From Macrobrachium rosenbergii (Eukaryota > Arthropoda > Malacostraca > Decapoda > Palaemonidae), in the NCBI RefSeq assembly GCF_040412425.1, contig NC_089788.1, positions 62,404,720 through 62,468,719 of the forward strand: a DNA stretch of 64,000 nt. Direction: 5' to 3'. Shown here one piece after another: positions 21,755-33,152 of the stretch (within the stretch, counting starts at the first letter, position 1; each line of letters begins with the position of its first letter). Under the pieces are notes generated by a model, which made no database searches, was not told where the DNA came from, and was given only the letters and a program-made list of their open reading frames with translations. The position numbers were made by a program, and so were the translations under genes.

Positions 21755-24115
21755 ATGCCTGACTCTAGTTTATCCTGCATTAGGTATTGCAGCAAAGGCT
21801 GCAAAACTAGACCCACTTCTGCAAAATATGATTCACATACCATTGGTAATACTTGTAGGGAACAAATTTGTTCTCCAGATTTAAATTGTGATGAATGTAA
21901 GGACTGGGGTAGGGGGAAATGGAAGACTTTACAAACACGCTTGGACAAATTGCAGCGTGACCGAATTAGAAAAGCTACAGCTAGGGCCGAAGCTAAGGCT
22001 TCCGCTAGTACAGATCATTCTCCAGGGGTTGTTATTGATGTTATGCCTATCCCTTCGACACCTGGGACAGCTTTCTCTCCCATTTCCAGTCCTCCAGCTT
22101 TTCCTCTCACTCCATTACCTAGCTCTCATTTTGCTGAACCCAGTGCCATTGCCAGCTTCGAAGCACGGGTAGATCAAAAATTTAATTTACTTGTTAATAC
22201 TGTTTCCCAGATGGGGAATTCTGTTAAAGTCCTAATGGACAAGTTTAATAGTGTAGTGTTGAGTGAAGTGTCAGTGGAGGTGGCAGCTGTTTGTCCCACC
22301 GATGCTCCTAGACCAAGGTCCCTGCTAAACTCCCCTTGCACACATGGGAGGAAACAAATTGGCAGTCCAGGGGAGGTCATGGGGTTTGTCCACGAGCAGT
22401 TGTCACCTCATCCAAGCCTGTTGTTTGATCCCAGGCTGCAGAAGAACGCCATTGGAAAGGTGTTCGTACAGATGTGCATGCTCTATCTTCAAGTGAATCG
22501 GATTCTCCCGCATCAAAGAAGTGCAGGGGACATTTCATGAAAGTACCGAGGCCATTGAAAAGGCCGGGCACTTCCTTGGATTCAGATTTGCCCCCTACTC
22601 GTAAGCGAGCGGTAGAGAGAGAACATAGTTCTCTCCCTTCTTGTAGTTTTTGGGAGTCGCCAGCAAGAGATTGTCTCTCCCATTCGGGTGCAAAAGTGCA
22701 TTCCGACCCCAAAAGAGTGTGTGCTAGTGTGTCTTTGCAGCGCCAAGTGTCCGAGTGGCGCCCAGTGTCTGAGCAAACACCATATGAGCGTACTTCAGCT
22801 GAGCGCCCATCACATGAGCACGCAGTTTCTGCCTTCCCAGTCCATGGGCGCCCAGACTCCGAGATAGAAGAACCCGTGTATGACTGCTAAGAGTTTCAAC
22901 GTCAGTTCGCCGAGCCCCCCATCTTTGGGGCGCAAAGTGTCCGCGAGTACCATAACTGCTTCAAAGGAGTCGTAGAGTCAGTGTCTGCTTTGACAGCGAG
23001 CGGGCGCTCAATGCCCATACGTCCAGCCTCTGGGGACGCCTCTCTCGAAGCTCTCCCTTCTGTTGATTCTTCAAGAGAATTTCCGTCTGTGATCCAAGAT
23101 CCCTCAGCGCCACTTCAACTTCGGCTTGATAAAGTGTTGGACCTTCTTCAAAAGCCATCTCCCGTAGTGCAGGAGACCGTGGAACCCCCAGGATCACCTG
23201 CTTTGTCTGTTGAAGAACCTGTAGAAGAGGAACAGCCCACTTCTGGTTACTCGGCACTACTTGGGTTTTTCCTAGTCTGCTACCCATCATTCTTCTTTCC
23301 AGCCGTCCCTTCATCATGGGGTTCGGCCTACTTGATGCGACAACCACCAGGTACAGCCAGACTTCCACATATGGTGTTATTGTCGTTGTTGAAGAAAGCT
23401 TTCGCCCGAATGAATGTGTGGTTAGCGGAGAAGAGAGAAGTCAGAAAGGCGGTGTTCTGTTCGCCTCCCTCTCGTTTGATAAGGCAGAAGTATCTGTCTT
23501 ATGCAACTGGAGAAGCTCTGTCCTTGGGAGTTTCTGCCTCCTCTCAAGGGGACTTCTCCATTATCATAGATGCTTCTCGTCGTTCTGCTTTCTCGTCGGC
23601 CAGAATTCTCTTCACGGCCTCAGAGTTGGATCATTTACAGAAAGACATCTTTAAAGTCTTTGAGGTCTTCAGTTTTTTGTATTGGATGGTAGGGGCTCTA
23701 GCCAAGAAAGTTGAAGACTGTACATCCTTCAAGAAAACTTCGCATCGGATTGGCTGGGAGTGCTGGGGAGCACTAGAACTAGCAACCATTTTCACGACAG
23801 GAGTCCTCAAGAAATGAGACTTGTGGCGCTCGTTTGCAGCAAAGGGAGTCACCCCATCACAATGGTCTTTGCTTGTGTTTGCCCCCCCTGGACAATAATA
23901 GTTTGTTCCCACAGGACACCCTGGAGCGGGTGTCAGTAGAGCTACAGAAGAAGTCGACTCAGGACCTCCTCACTCAATCCACCAGAAGGACTAAGTTTCC
24001 CACACAAGCCACTACTTCCAACACTTCTACCAGAATGTCATCGCCCTTGCAGCAACAGCCCTTTCGAAGTTCCAGAGGCCGTTTCCAGTCCCGATCTAGA
24101 GCCAACCTCTGAACT
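21755..24115 (+). pseudogene. DIRS family A gag-like ORF, copy 3 (longest of the three)
   Basis: It starts at an ATG at 21755. The N-terminal 60 residues hold a Cys/His-rich head: C-x3-C pairs, then 'YDSHTIGNTCREQICS' and 'CDECKDW'. A basic coiled segment with 'LDKLQRDRIRKATARAEAKA' and the 'AIASFEARVDQKFNLLVNTV' motif follow. The frame breaks near 22490 and 22890, then a long open stretch (22981-23815) carries the conserved C-terminal block: 'LPHMVLLSLLKKAFARMNVW', 'YATGEALSLGVSASSQGDFS', 'RRSAFSSARILFTASELDHL'. Two or three frameshifts remain. Presumed nucleic-acid-binding structural protein of the element. Confidence 0.78.
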
Positions 24116-24185
24116 TCCAGACCAGCCAAGAAGCCCATTAACAAGCCAGCACCTCGAAAATGAGACTTCTGTCCTCCGTGTTCCA

Positions 24186-24800
24186 GTGGGAGCAAGACTT
24201 TCCCATTTTTGGACAGAATGGAATAAGAAAAATGTGGAGCCGTGGGTGCTGAAAGTATCGAAAGGCGGCTATGCTATCCCTTTCGGGGAGAAACTAACCT
24301 CTCCCATCAGCTTAACAGTCTGCTCGGTAAACTCACAGGTTTTCGTCCCTATCTCGGGAAGTATCAGCCCTTGTAGAAAAGGAAGCCGTGGAATTAGTCG
24401 AGGATGTGAACACGGGGGGGTTTTACAGCCGCCTCTTCATGGTTCCCAAGTTATCGGGAGGATGGAGACCTGTCATGGACAGCATGACTGCCCTGGCTTA
24501 TATCAAGAATCAAGGAGGGACTTATTCTTTTACACTCTATGAAGCGACAAAAGATTTTCTTATACTGTATGGGCAAGGAGCAACGAGACCCAATTAGTGA
24601 CCTGCTTCATTTAGGGCAGGATGAATGTCCTTGCAGACGAATTGAGTCATGACAAACAGGTCCTACCAGTGTAATGGACACTCAATCCACAGGTGTGCAC
24701 CGACCTGTGGAAGATGTGGGGAAAGCTGTTGATAGACCTTTTTGCAAGGTCAAGGAACCATCATCTTCCTCTGTATTTTTCGCCAGCTCTGGATCCGCGA
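24186..24800 (+). pseudogene. RT N terminus fused to RNase H C terminus by internal deletion, copy 3
   Basis: The RT opening is present ('FYSRLFMVPKLSGGWRPVMD', about 24420-24480). The next residues are 'SMTALAYIKNQGGTYSFTLY', which belong to the end of RNase H. Motif A, the YLDD box and the first RNase H residues, present in copies 1 and 2, are all missing: about 1 kb is lost. 'GGACA' occurs at both expected breakpoints, so a microhomology-type deletion or a template jump during reverse transcription is plausible. Confidence 0.85.
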
Positions 24801-25049
24801 GCATGGGCGACAGATGCAATGCTGCAAGACTAGTCGAACCTCAACCTCTGCGCCTTCCCTCCCTTCAGCATGGTGAGGGAAGTATTAAAGAAGTTCAACG
24901 CACACAACATGTCAATGACCTTAGAGTTGTTCCCCGATCTGCTGAGCCTTTTGACGGACTTCCCAAGGCTACTTCCTCAGAAAAGAAATCTTCTCAAACA
25001 GCCGCACTTCCTCCTATTCCATCAAGGCTTATTCACTCTCGCTCTGACA

Positions 25050-26081
25050 GGCTTCAGACTGTCAGGAAGCTTGTCAGAGGGAAAGGATTTTCAAGAAAGG
25101 CTGCAGAAGCTATTGCTAAGTGCAGGTGACAATCTTCTTCTGCAGTCTACCAAGCCAAGTGGATAGTTTTTTGGAAGTGGTGCTGGGAGCGAAATATCTC
25201 CTCTTCTCAAACGTCTGTAGCCCAAATCGTAGATTTTCTTTTACATCTGAGAACATCGAAAGGACTCTCAACATCTACCATCAAGGGTTACAGAGTGATG
25301 TTGAGTTCAGATTTTAAACATAGACATCATCGACTTAATTAAACATCTGAATACTAGTAAGCAGGCAAAACCCTCAGGAGTAGCTTGGAACTTGGACATG
25401 GTCCTCAAATGGCTGTCAGGACCACCGTTTGAACCTTTGGATTCATCGTTCACTTCGGAATCTGATGAAGAAGACCTTATTCTTGATGGCACTGGCTACA
25501 GCCAAGAGAGCCAGCGTGCTTCATGCCATCGATAAAAGGATAGGTTTCTCACAAGGCAGTGCTGTCTACTCACTAATTTTGGATTTTTTGGCCAAGAATG
25601 AGGATCCGGCTAACCCTTGGCCTTGCTCCTTTTCAATCAAAAGCCTGTCAGAAGTACTAGGCCCATCCAATCAAGAGAAAGTCCTCTGCCCAGTAAGAGC
25701 TTTGAGAATATACCTTGAAAGAACCAAAAACCTTAGAGATTCGGCCCCTAATCTTTAGTGCTCTATTAAAACCCCAACCGTCCTTTGTTCAAGAATGCAT
25801 TATCATTCTTTTTAAGATCCGTCATTTCAGAAGCACACTCAGGAGTTCAAGATGATTTACTGCCCTTGTGTAAAGTAAAGGCTCATGAAATAATGACCGT
25901 GGTGACATCTTTGGCTTTCAGACATAACCTGTTTCTCTCTCCAGTTTTGCAAGCAACATTTTGGAGGTGCAAGTCGGTGTTTGTCATGTTTTACTTACGG
26001 GATATTGAAACAGTGTACGAAAAATGCAATACTTTACGTCCATTCTTCACAACTGGCATGGTATTGGGGGATGAAGGATAG
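25050..26081 (+). pseudogene. DIRS family A tyrosine recombinase, copy 3
   Basis: The core-binding domain is readable in pieces: 'RKLVRGKGFSRKAAEAIAKC' (about 25070-25129), 'IVDFLLHLRTSKGLSTSTIK' (another frame), 'AWNLDMVLKWLSGPPFEPL'. The catalytic domain (25429-26081) has 'LMALATAKRASVLHAI' with the first arginine, 'AHEIMTVVTSLAFRHN' where the HxxR arginine is replaced by methionine, and 'FVMFYLRDIETVYEKC' with the putative nucleophilic tyrosine. One stop at 25756-25758 splits it. Loss of the HxxR arginine alone would be expected to abolish activity. Confidence 0.8.
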
Positions 26082-26576
26082 ATGGAACGCCTTCTTTTTC
26101 CTCTATCCACTCTCCTTGAATAAGGATAATTGCACTTCTTGAAAAGTCTGGTGAGCACTGATTTGTGAGCGTCACCAATCGGTATTTTATGGTTTTAGTT
26201 AATATTTTGTGGTGGTGTAGGTTAATTTTATCTGGTCTTTGTTGTTCTATTGTACTGCGCCCAGGGCAAGGGCATATCCACATATTGATTATGTGGCCAT
26301 GTTTGGACTGTAAGCTTTGGCAACCTGCTATTTACCTCCTACGTTGCAAAGCACCCACTCAAGTAGAGGCGACCCTTGGCTCTACCACCACGCTGCTACA
26401 GGTCGAGAGGAGCTACGACCAGAGGCAGTACCCATCTGCCGTTGCTCCCTCACCAGGTCAGGTTACAACAAGCATTTCAAGATGCTAGCTAATTTGCTAT
26501 TCCAAATTGTCCTCCATATTGAGTAGTTTTTTGAGTAGCATATGTCCATTCATCCCACCTCCACTCAATGTGGGAT

Positions 26577-26648
26577 TCAGCTATGTAATTATTTGGTAAG
26601 TTACTTATATAAAAATGACATTTTTATAATAAAATAAAGTTGTATATA
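26577..26648. repeat. Internal complementary region of DIRS copy 3
   Basis: The first half (GCTATGTAATTATTTGGTAAG…) is the inverted complement of the element's left edge at 21426-21463. The second half (…AATGACATTTTTATAATAAA) is the inverted complement of its right outer edge at about 27520-27560. This dual complementarity is characteristic of DIRS elements, where it aligns the termini during circle formation. Confidence 0.8.
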
Positions 26649-27216
26649 TGTTATGCGGTGCACTTTTTATTTGTATTGCGTTGCACCACATATGAATGAC
26701 TCCGTTTCTGTCTGTTGCCTTTCACTTGATAATAGCGTAGGGGACTCGGTAAGTTAGGTTGAAATTGTCTATTAATACTTTCTCTTTCAGGAGGGGGTAA
26801 GTATTTCGCCGGGCACGGTTTTTCATAAGTTTTATTCTTAACACTAAACTATTTCACACGGCCAGCCACACTGGACTTAGAAATTTCTTGATGTTAGAGA
26901 GTTGAGGAAATTTCTTGATGTTAGAGAGTTGAGTGACACAAATCCTACCCAAATGGGTTTCAAAATAACTCTAACTAAAAATTGATCAGAATGAACTCTG
27001 GACCTATGTTGAATAAAACTCCGCCTCCTTGAGGACGTCTACTTTACTCTTAATGGTTCAATCTTAACTCCCACTTTTGGCAAGGACAAATCAGGTCAAT
27101 TTTGCTGACCTTTGATTCCTCTAGCGCCTCCTTCCTTTCCCACATCTTGGAGGTTTGTTATGGTTAGTCTTCAATTTACTTGGTCTCATGGCTCATCATT
27201 TTAAACTATCAACATC

Positions 27217-27263
<47 letters not shown>

Positions 27264-27302
27264 TCCCGATCAGTGAATCTCATACTTATTCACTGCATAA
27301 CA
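26649..27302. mobile_element. Probable solo LTR (654 bp) nested in DIRS copy 3 right end
   Basis: The block begins TGTTATGC and ends GCATAACA, a TG…CA termination with an inverted repeat. The DIRS terminus is interrupted precisely between 26648 and 27303, with a short TATA-type duplication that is hard to delimit in AT repeats. No ORF of note and no second copy in the window. A MITE with TTATGC termini is the alternative. Confidence 0.6.
27218..27259. repeat. (CT)n microsatellite
   Basis: About 42 bases of uninterrupted CT dinucleotides inside the putative solo LTR. Confidence 0.95.
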
Positions 27303-27561
27303 TATATACTTACCAAATAATTACATGATCGGAGCCCTCCCTCCTCCCCTCTCATGGACATAGAGCATAAACGAATTGAGCTCTTTAGCTACTTTGTACT
27401 CTTCCCCAGTAGTGGGCGGTGCAGCATACCTACACCCAAAACAGTAGAGCGCTACCGTGAATTTCGAATTTTGAGCTGCTGTGTAAGGTAGAAACTATAG
27501 CTATGTAATTATTTGGTAAGCATATATAAAACTTCATTTTATTATAAATATGTCATTTTTG
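27303..27561 (-). repeat. Right inverted terminal repeat of DIRS copy 3
   Basis: Read in reverse it matches the left region of copies 2 and 3, including 'GAGCTCAATTC', 'CCCACTACTGGGGAAGA', 'GGTGTAGGTATGCTG' and the TATATAAG-like edge. With the internal complementary region it makes a fold-back split by the solo LTR. Confidence 0.82.
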
Positions 27562-28025
27562 AGCACTGAATGGCCATAGTTGCCCCAGTGCTTGGCAAGT
27601 ATGCCTAAAATCCATAGATCAATCAAGCAATAAAGGAGTTCTGGTATACAGCAAGGGACTCTCATTTTTTTTTTTTTACATTCCTCTTTCAGTGGAAATA
27701 AGGAGAGACTTGATTTGGTGGCTAGACAGCAGGAACCTCTTTAATAGGAGTGCCACTTGGCACTCCCACTCCGGAGATGCTTCTGTTTTTGGATGCATCA
27801 ACTGAGGGATGGGACATACATCTGGAGGAGGTGTTGGTTTCAGGTGTGGAGGATCAGAACAACAAACACCTCCACATCAGTATCCTGGAAGTGAAAGCCA
27901 TATTTCTGGCCCTGCAGGAGCTTCAGGATTGGATGATGAGGTACTCCTTGGTGTTGATGAGCGACTTACACCAGTGTGGTGGCATATGTCAACAAGCAAT
28001 GGGGACTGGTGTCTTTCCAGCTTAG
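27562..28025 (+). pseudogene. LINE tail copy B (end) and DIRS family E RNase H fragment, copy B
   Basis: The first 80 bases are the end of LINE tail copy B. The rest matches 17650-17869 plus 20354-20560: 'FLDASTEGWDIHLEEVLVSG' with the catalytic aspartate intact here, 'LHISILEVKAIFLALQELQD' and 'VLMSDLHQCGGICQQAMGTG', which is frameshifted from a VLMSD-N-x-T-V-V-A-Y-V motif. It is cut at 28025 by the following LINE. The same LINE-DIRS junction in both units shows that the composite was duplicated. Confidence 0.75.
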
Positions 28026-28149
28026 GTTAAATATGAAGGTGCCATTGTGGCTAGTTGTAACATCACTAAAGTACTTAAAAATTTGGATAAATATGTAACA
28101 TCTGAATGGGCTCAAGATACCCATCAGAAAACACAGGGTAATACTCCAT

Positions 28150-29304
28150 CCAGAACTCCTAAACCTCCGGTGTGGCTAGTTGCTACAGCTAAGGAGGAAA
28201 ACTACAATTATACAAGTTCTGCAAGTACCTCCAGAAGATGGTGGGGGAATAAAGAGTGGAGAGATATCTAGGTTTGGAAAAGGTACAGAGCTCATACATG
28301 CTGAATCAAAAACTCAAGCTCAAATGCTATCTGTAATGAATTCTTCTGGGCATATGACTAAAGAAATCAGACCCCACCTGAATTTTAGTTATGGCTGAGG
28401 TGCCACTTTTGACAAAGATTTGTATGAGTTCACAGAGAACGAAATCCTTGAAATGAGCCCATCAGCAATATGGAAAGTGAAAAAGACATCCATTGCCAAC
28501 ATGATAATTTTGACCTTTGACTCCTGTGTAAACTTTGAAAACGAAAGAATACGAGTAAGACCGTTCCTCCCGAAACCTGTTCAATGTTTTAACCATTTTC
28601 AGTTTGGCCATTCATCAAGAGCATGTGAGAACACAAAATTTTGTATAAATTACCCCGCCATTGACCATGGTGCATGTTCTGAAACAAAGTATAGTACAGT
28701 AATTGTCAGCTCAACCGTAAGGCCAGTGATAAAATTGTGAAACATAAATATGAACAGTCAGCAGTAAATAAAGCTAATGCTGAACATGTTAGCAATGGAT
28801 ATGCCACAACAGTTGGGCCGATCAAAGAGCTATACAAGCTCAAAACCTGCTACCCCTTACTACTACAAGGGGACCAGGGGGCGGCACCTCCTGCAGTAGG
28901 TGTATCAACCCGTGGTAGAGGCCCAAGTATATGGGTCAGGTGCTCAGTCACTGAAGGCAAGAACACATTTCACCAAAGCAAGCAAGCTGCCTGTGGTTGG
29001 AACTGAGTCTCCTCCAGATGATGAGGCTCTCCCATCATCTATTCCATATCCTACCTTTACAGTAGCAAATCTGTCACAGGCAGAATCTCTGCCTGGGCTA
29101 ATGAAGTCAGAACAGCTAAGAAACCCCAAGAGAGGAAGGACTCCTTCAGGTTCTCCCCCATTTACTCCAAATAAATTTGCTTCAATATATAACAGCTATA
29201 GTGTGCTTAGCTCAAGTGAAGCAAGTGCTTCAGTGGAACCTGAAAACCAAGGTAAAGAGATGGCTCAAATTACAATTGCAGATATTCATCATCTTCCTAA
29301 ATAA
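28150..29304 (+). pseudogene. LINE ORF1 (nucleocapsid-like), broken
   Basis: 'NMIILTFDSCVNFENERIRV' then 'RPFLPKPVQCFNHFQFGHSS' (about 28560-28620) show the usual lead-in to LINE ORF1 zinc knuckles. The knuckle is C-x2-F-(C lost)…GH…C, with a second one reading C-x2-(Y)…DHG-x-C. Thus one cysteine of each pair has been substituted (CFNHF for CFNCQ-type, CINYP for CxxCP-type). A stop at about 28396 and a shift at 28738 break the frame. The C-terminal part (28900-29304) is Ser/Pro-rich. Confidence 0.72.
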
Positions 29305-29406
29305 AATCAGTCTAGGAGAAATAAAGATCACAAGGGTAGTCATAGAAAACCATCTATTTCCAGACCATCCAGAGGAAAAAAGAAAGATTTTTAAATCTAC
29401 TTCTTA

Positions 29407-32400
29407 ATGTCTTTATTCAACATCCTACAACAGAACTGTAAAGGATTGTGTTCTCATGCTGAAAATCTCAAAGTCCTCCTAAGAGAAACTAATCATGGTG
29501 TAACTTGCTTGCAGGAAAGTCAATTAGGTCAGAGAAGTTTAATCCTGGACTTAATTATGAGATCTTCACCTCTACCCCTCCAGTGGGTGATCGAGCACAT
29601 GGAGGAGCTGCTATTAGTGTGAGCAAGTCACTGGAATGCTCACCTGTAGTCCTCAATACAAATTTACAGGCTGTTGCTCTGAAGATCATATTAGATAAGC
29701 AGATTACTGTGTGTTCCATCTACCTGCCTCCTAGATCTAACTTCTCAAACACCAACATCCAACTACTAATTGATCAACGGCCCCAATCATTTTTTATTCT
29801 TGGTGATTTTAATGTCCATATCAGGTATGGGGAGGACATAATTTAGACAATGAAGGTAAAATTATAGAAGACATTATTAATAATAATTATATTGTGCTTT
29901 TAAATAATGGTACTATGACTTACCATAATATATATTTTAATTCTTACTTGGCTGTTGATCTGAGTATATGTTCCTCTGCAATAGCTTTCGATTTTATTTG
30001 ATCAGTAAATGAATTTTTAAATAGCAGTGATCACTATCCCATTCTTTTAAAGTGTGCCAGAAATACTCCTACAGAAATGGAAGCCATTAGGAGCTGATTG
30101 GGAGAAGTATAAGAAGGAAATTCAACTAGATAAACCGTTTGAATCTTTCAACAACCACATAAAAGCATATGATTATTGGACAAATACTGTTTTAGTCAGC
30201 ACAGAATCCTATTCCAAAAACTACTGGCAAGCCAAGGAGACCAAGTGTTCCATGGTGGGACAAAAAATGTGCCACCTTAAGAAAAATTACCAGTAGATGC
30301 TGCAAGAAGTACAAATCAAGTAGCACTCCCACTGCTAAAACAATATATCAGCAAGCCATGGCAAAACAATGCCGATACTTTCGTCTTGCCAAGAAAGACT
30401 TAGATTTACTGTATAAATGGAATTAACTCGAACACCATTGAGGCTTGTGTGGAAAAAGGTATGAACACTTAGAGGGAAATGTGTGCCACAAAAAACTCCC
30501 TCTTTAGAATAGGAAATTACCTCATTACAAACCCTTCAGATGTAGCTGAATCATTAGGTCAACAGTTCTCCAATGTTTGTAGCCCTAATAATATTCTAGT
30601 GAATTCCAAAGAATCAGGAACACTCCGGTCAATCTGAATCTATCTGGTGATAACCAGGAGGGTATACAATGCAAGATTTTCTCTTCAAGAACTACAAGAA
30701 GGGCTCTCTTCAAAGGATGACACTTTTCCCGGTGAAAGTATTATTTTATATTAGGAAGTTGAAGAGGCCAAAAGCTATCTTCTTAAGATCATTAACAAGA
30801 TCCTGAAAAATTTCCATCGTAATCCCAGTTCAAAAACCAAGTAACTACAAATTACAAGTTATAGACCAATAGCACCAACAAGCTGTGTTTGCAAGTTAAT
30901 GGAGAAAATAAATTTTTGCTTGGTATGGCACTTGGAATCAAGTAAGCTTCTCTCCTTCCCAACTTAGGTTTCATAAAAATAGATCTACCCTCAACCCACT
31001 TATGAGACTCCAGCCAAATTCAGCAGGGTTTTGTCAATGTCAGACAATATTCTTTGATTTGGAAAAAGCCTACGATACTACTTCGTGCTATGGAATTCAT
31101 AAACTACTACAGAAAATGGGTATTAAGGGCAACTTAATTCAGTAAATCCATTCCTTCTTATCCGAGAGATTTATAAAAGTTAGGGTAGGGAACTTTCTAT
31201 CTTCCCTCTTTAGACAAGAGGAAGGTGTTCCACAAGGGAGTGTTCTGTGTGCCCCTTTTCGCTGTTGCCATAAATAGCATCTTGGATGAAGTTCCAAGCC
31301 CTATTTGAACTTCACTGTTTTGAGGATGATTTGGCCATTTACTTCACTACTTGTGATGCTATATCTGCATGCCGATATCGACAGAAAGCTATTGATTCTG
31401 TCACCAAATCGGCCAAGCTAAATTGGTTTAAATTTTCAGCCATTAAGGGTGTTGCTGTCCACTTTTCAAGGAGCAGACATCAAGAGGTTATACCCAATTT
31501 AAAACTCGAGGATCTGTTTTGTCATGTTCTGATGATGTTAAATTTCTGACCCAAAACTCACTTGGGCCAAACATATTGATAACCTTATATGCAAAGTAAA
31601 AATCTTGTAACATTTTGAAAGTAGTCTCTGGATATGAGTGGGGAGCTGACAAGAAATATTAAGACTTTATGATGCATTTTGCAGATCAAAACTAGATTAT
31701 GGATGTCAGATTTATTCTTCTGCGTGTAAAAGTAAACTTAATGAGCTCAATACTGTATTTCCATAACATGGGATTACGAACTTGTTCCGACGAATTCTGA
31801 ACATCCCGTCGAGAGTCTTTATGTAGATACCCATCAACTGCCACTTGACTTACGACGGGAGGAACTGGGTCTGCATTACTTAATGCGCATTAAAAGCAGT
31901 ACTGAAAATCCTTCAAATAAGGTCATTTGCCAACTTGACAACAAAAAATTTAAACCAAGGTCATCTGTTCCTTTCCAGTAAGGCTATATCAAGAAGTAAA
32001 TAGTGACATGTTAAAAAATCAGAATATTTCACAATCAATTGCCCCCAGGTTCCCCCCATGGCTTATCCCTAAGCCAAATGTTTGTAAAAAAAAAAAAAAA
32101 GTGGTTAAGAAGAACCTTACTAATGGAATGGCCAAGAATTTATTTGTAGAACACGATGTAACCCATAACAGTGCATATAAGATTTATATACAGATGGTTC
32201 CAAGTTAGAGGGAAAGTTGGGCTAGCTGTAATTACAGAAGATTCTTATGAAGCTGCAAAGCTACCTCCTTCAGCTTCGGTATATACAGCAGAACTTTCTG
32301 CAATTAATAGACCATTAGCTATTGTTCATTGCACCAACAAAAAGACATTTGCAATATATTCAGATTCTTTCTAGAAGTGTTTTGGAAAGTTAGTCTCAAT

Positions 32401-32930
32401 TCATCCCATCCTTTGATTCTCAAAGCTCATGAGTGGCTTATTTGAGTTTCTTGAATGCACAAATCTATTTTGTTCTACTGGGTTCCTGCCCATGTGGGGA
32501 TCAAAGATAATGAAAAAGCTGATAGAGAAGCAAAAAGGATGTGCAATCAAAGATCACTGGATATCCATGAAGTACCATACGTTGACATGAAGTCTCTTAT
32601 CCGAAGCCATATACACTGCAAATGGCAGGAACGATGGTCCTCAAACCTCTTTGCCACAGACAAGAAACTGAAGGCAATTAGACCTGGTTTAAATTTTTGG
32701 CAGTCTTCATTTCATCGAGATAGGAGGACTGAAATTGTTGTAACAAGACTTTGTATTGGTCATTCCCAATTGAGACACAGCTTCATTCTTGATGGAAGTG
32801 ATATTCCAGTCTGTGCCTGCTGTGGCAATCTGTTGACAGTTGAGCACATTCTGGTGTCTTGTCCAATATATGGTGCTGCACGCAGGAAATTTGGTCTTTC
32901 AAGGAAACATTTGCGTATATTTTAAGACGA
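29407..32930 (+). pseudogene. LINE ORF2: endonuclease, reverse transcriptase, RNase H, broken
   Basis: Endonuclease: 'LFNILQQNCKGLCSHAENLK' (29410), 'VTCLQES', 'TVCSIYLPP' (about 29706) and 'FFILGDFNVH' (about 29793), with an SDHYPI motif near 30029-30046. RT: 'FFDLEKAYDTT' (about 31051-31083), 'EEGVPQGSVL' (about 31213-31243) and the FADD-type box altered to 'CFEDDLAIYF' (about 31317). RNase H: 'KVGLAVITEDS' (about 32213) with 'VYTAELSAI' and 'FAIYSDSF', then a stop; 'FYWVPAHVGIKDNEKADREA' (about 32466-32526) holds the last His/Asp region. The C terminus has 'CACCGNLLTVEHILVSCPIY' (about 32814-32874). The last 156 codons are intact; upstream parts carry many stops. Confidence 0.85.
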
Positions 32931-33152
32931 TGTTGATACTGACAACCTTGTAAAATTCTTAAGAGAGATTGATATATATTCTAAAATTTGACTTATTTTA
33001 CTAGGATCTAATTCTACCAATTACTGTACCTAATGCATACAAGTGTATGCACTATACTTTTATTTGTATTTTTTTTTTATTATATAATGAAATATGGTTT
33101 TTACATTGTCATTCCCTGTAGGTTATCATCACCTTCATTTACATTTCATTAA

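Larger units (their letters stand above)
21426..27561 (+). mobile_element. DIRS retrotransposon, family A copy 3, both ends present
   Basis: The boundaries come from the interrupted LINE tail. The LINE sequence stops at 21425 (…GATTTT) and resumes at 27562 (AGCACTGAATGG), while the uninterrupted LINE copy A reads straight through at 17605-17615. No target duplication is needed, as expected for recombinase-mediated insertion. The left inverted terminal edge is at 21426-21463, the right inverted repeat at about 27303-27561, and the internal complementary region at 26577-26648. Gag, a truncated RT/RNase H fusion and a recombinase lie between. A solo LTR is nested in the right end. The element is defective because of an internal deletion. 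Confidence 0.9.

Noticed and set aside
22961..23368. 135-codon minus-strand frame
   Set aside because: Antisense shadow of the conserved gag block of DIRS copy 3.
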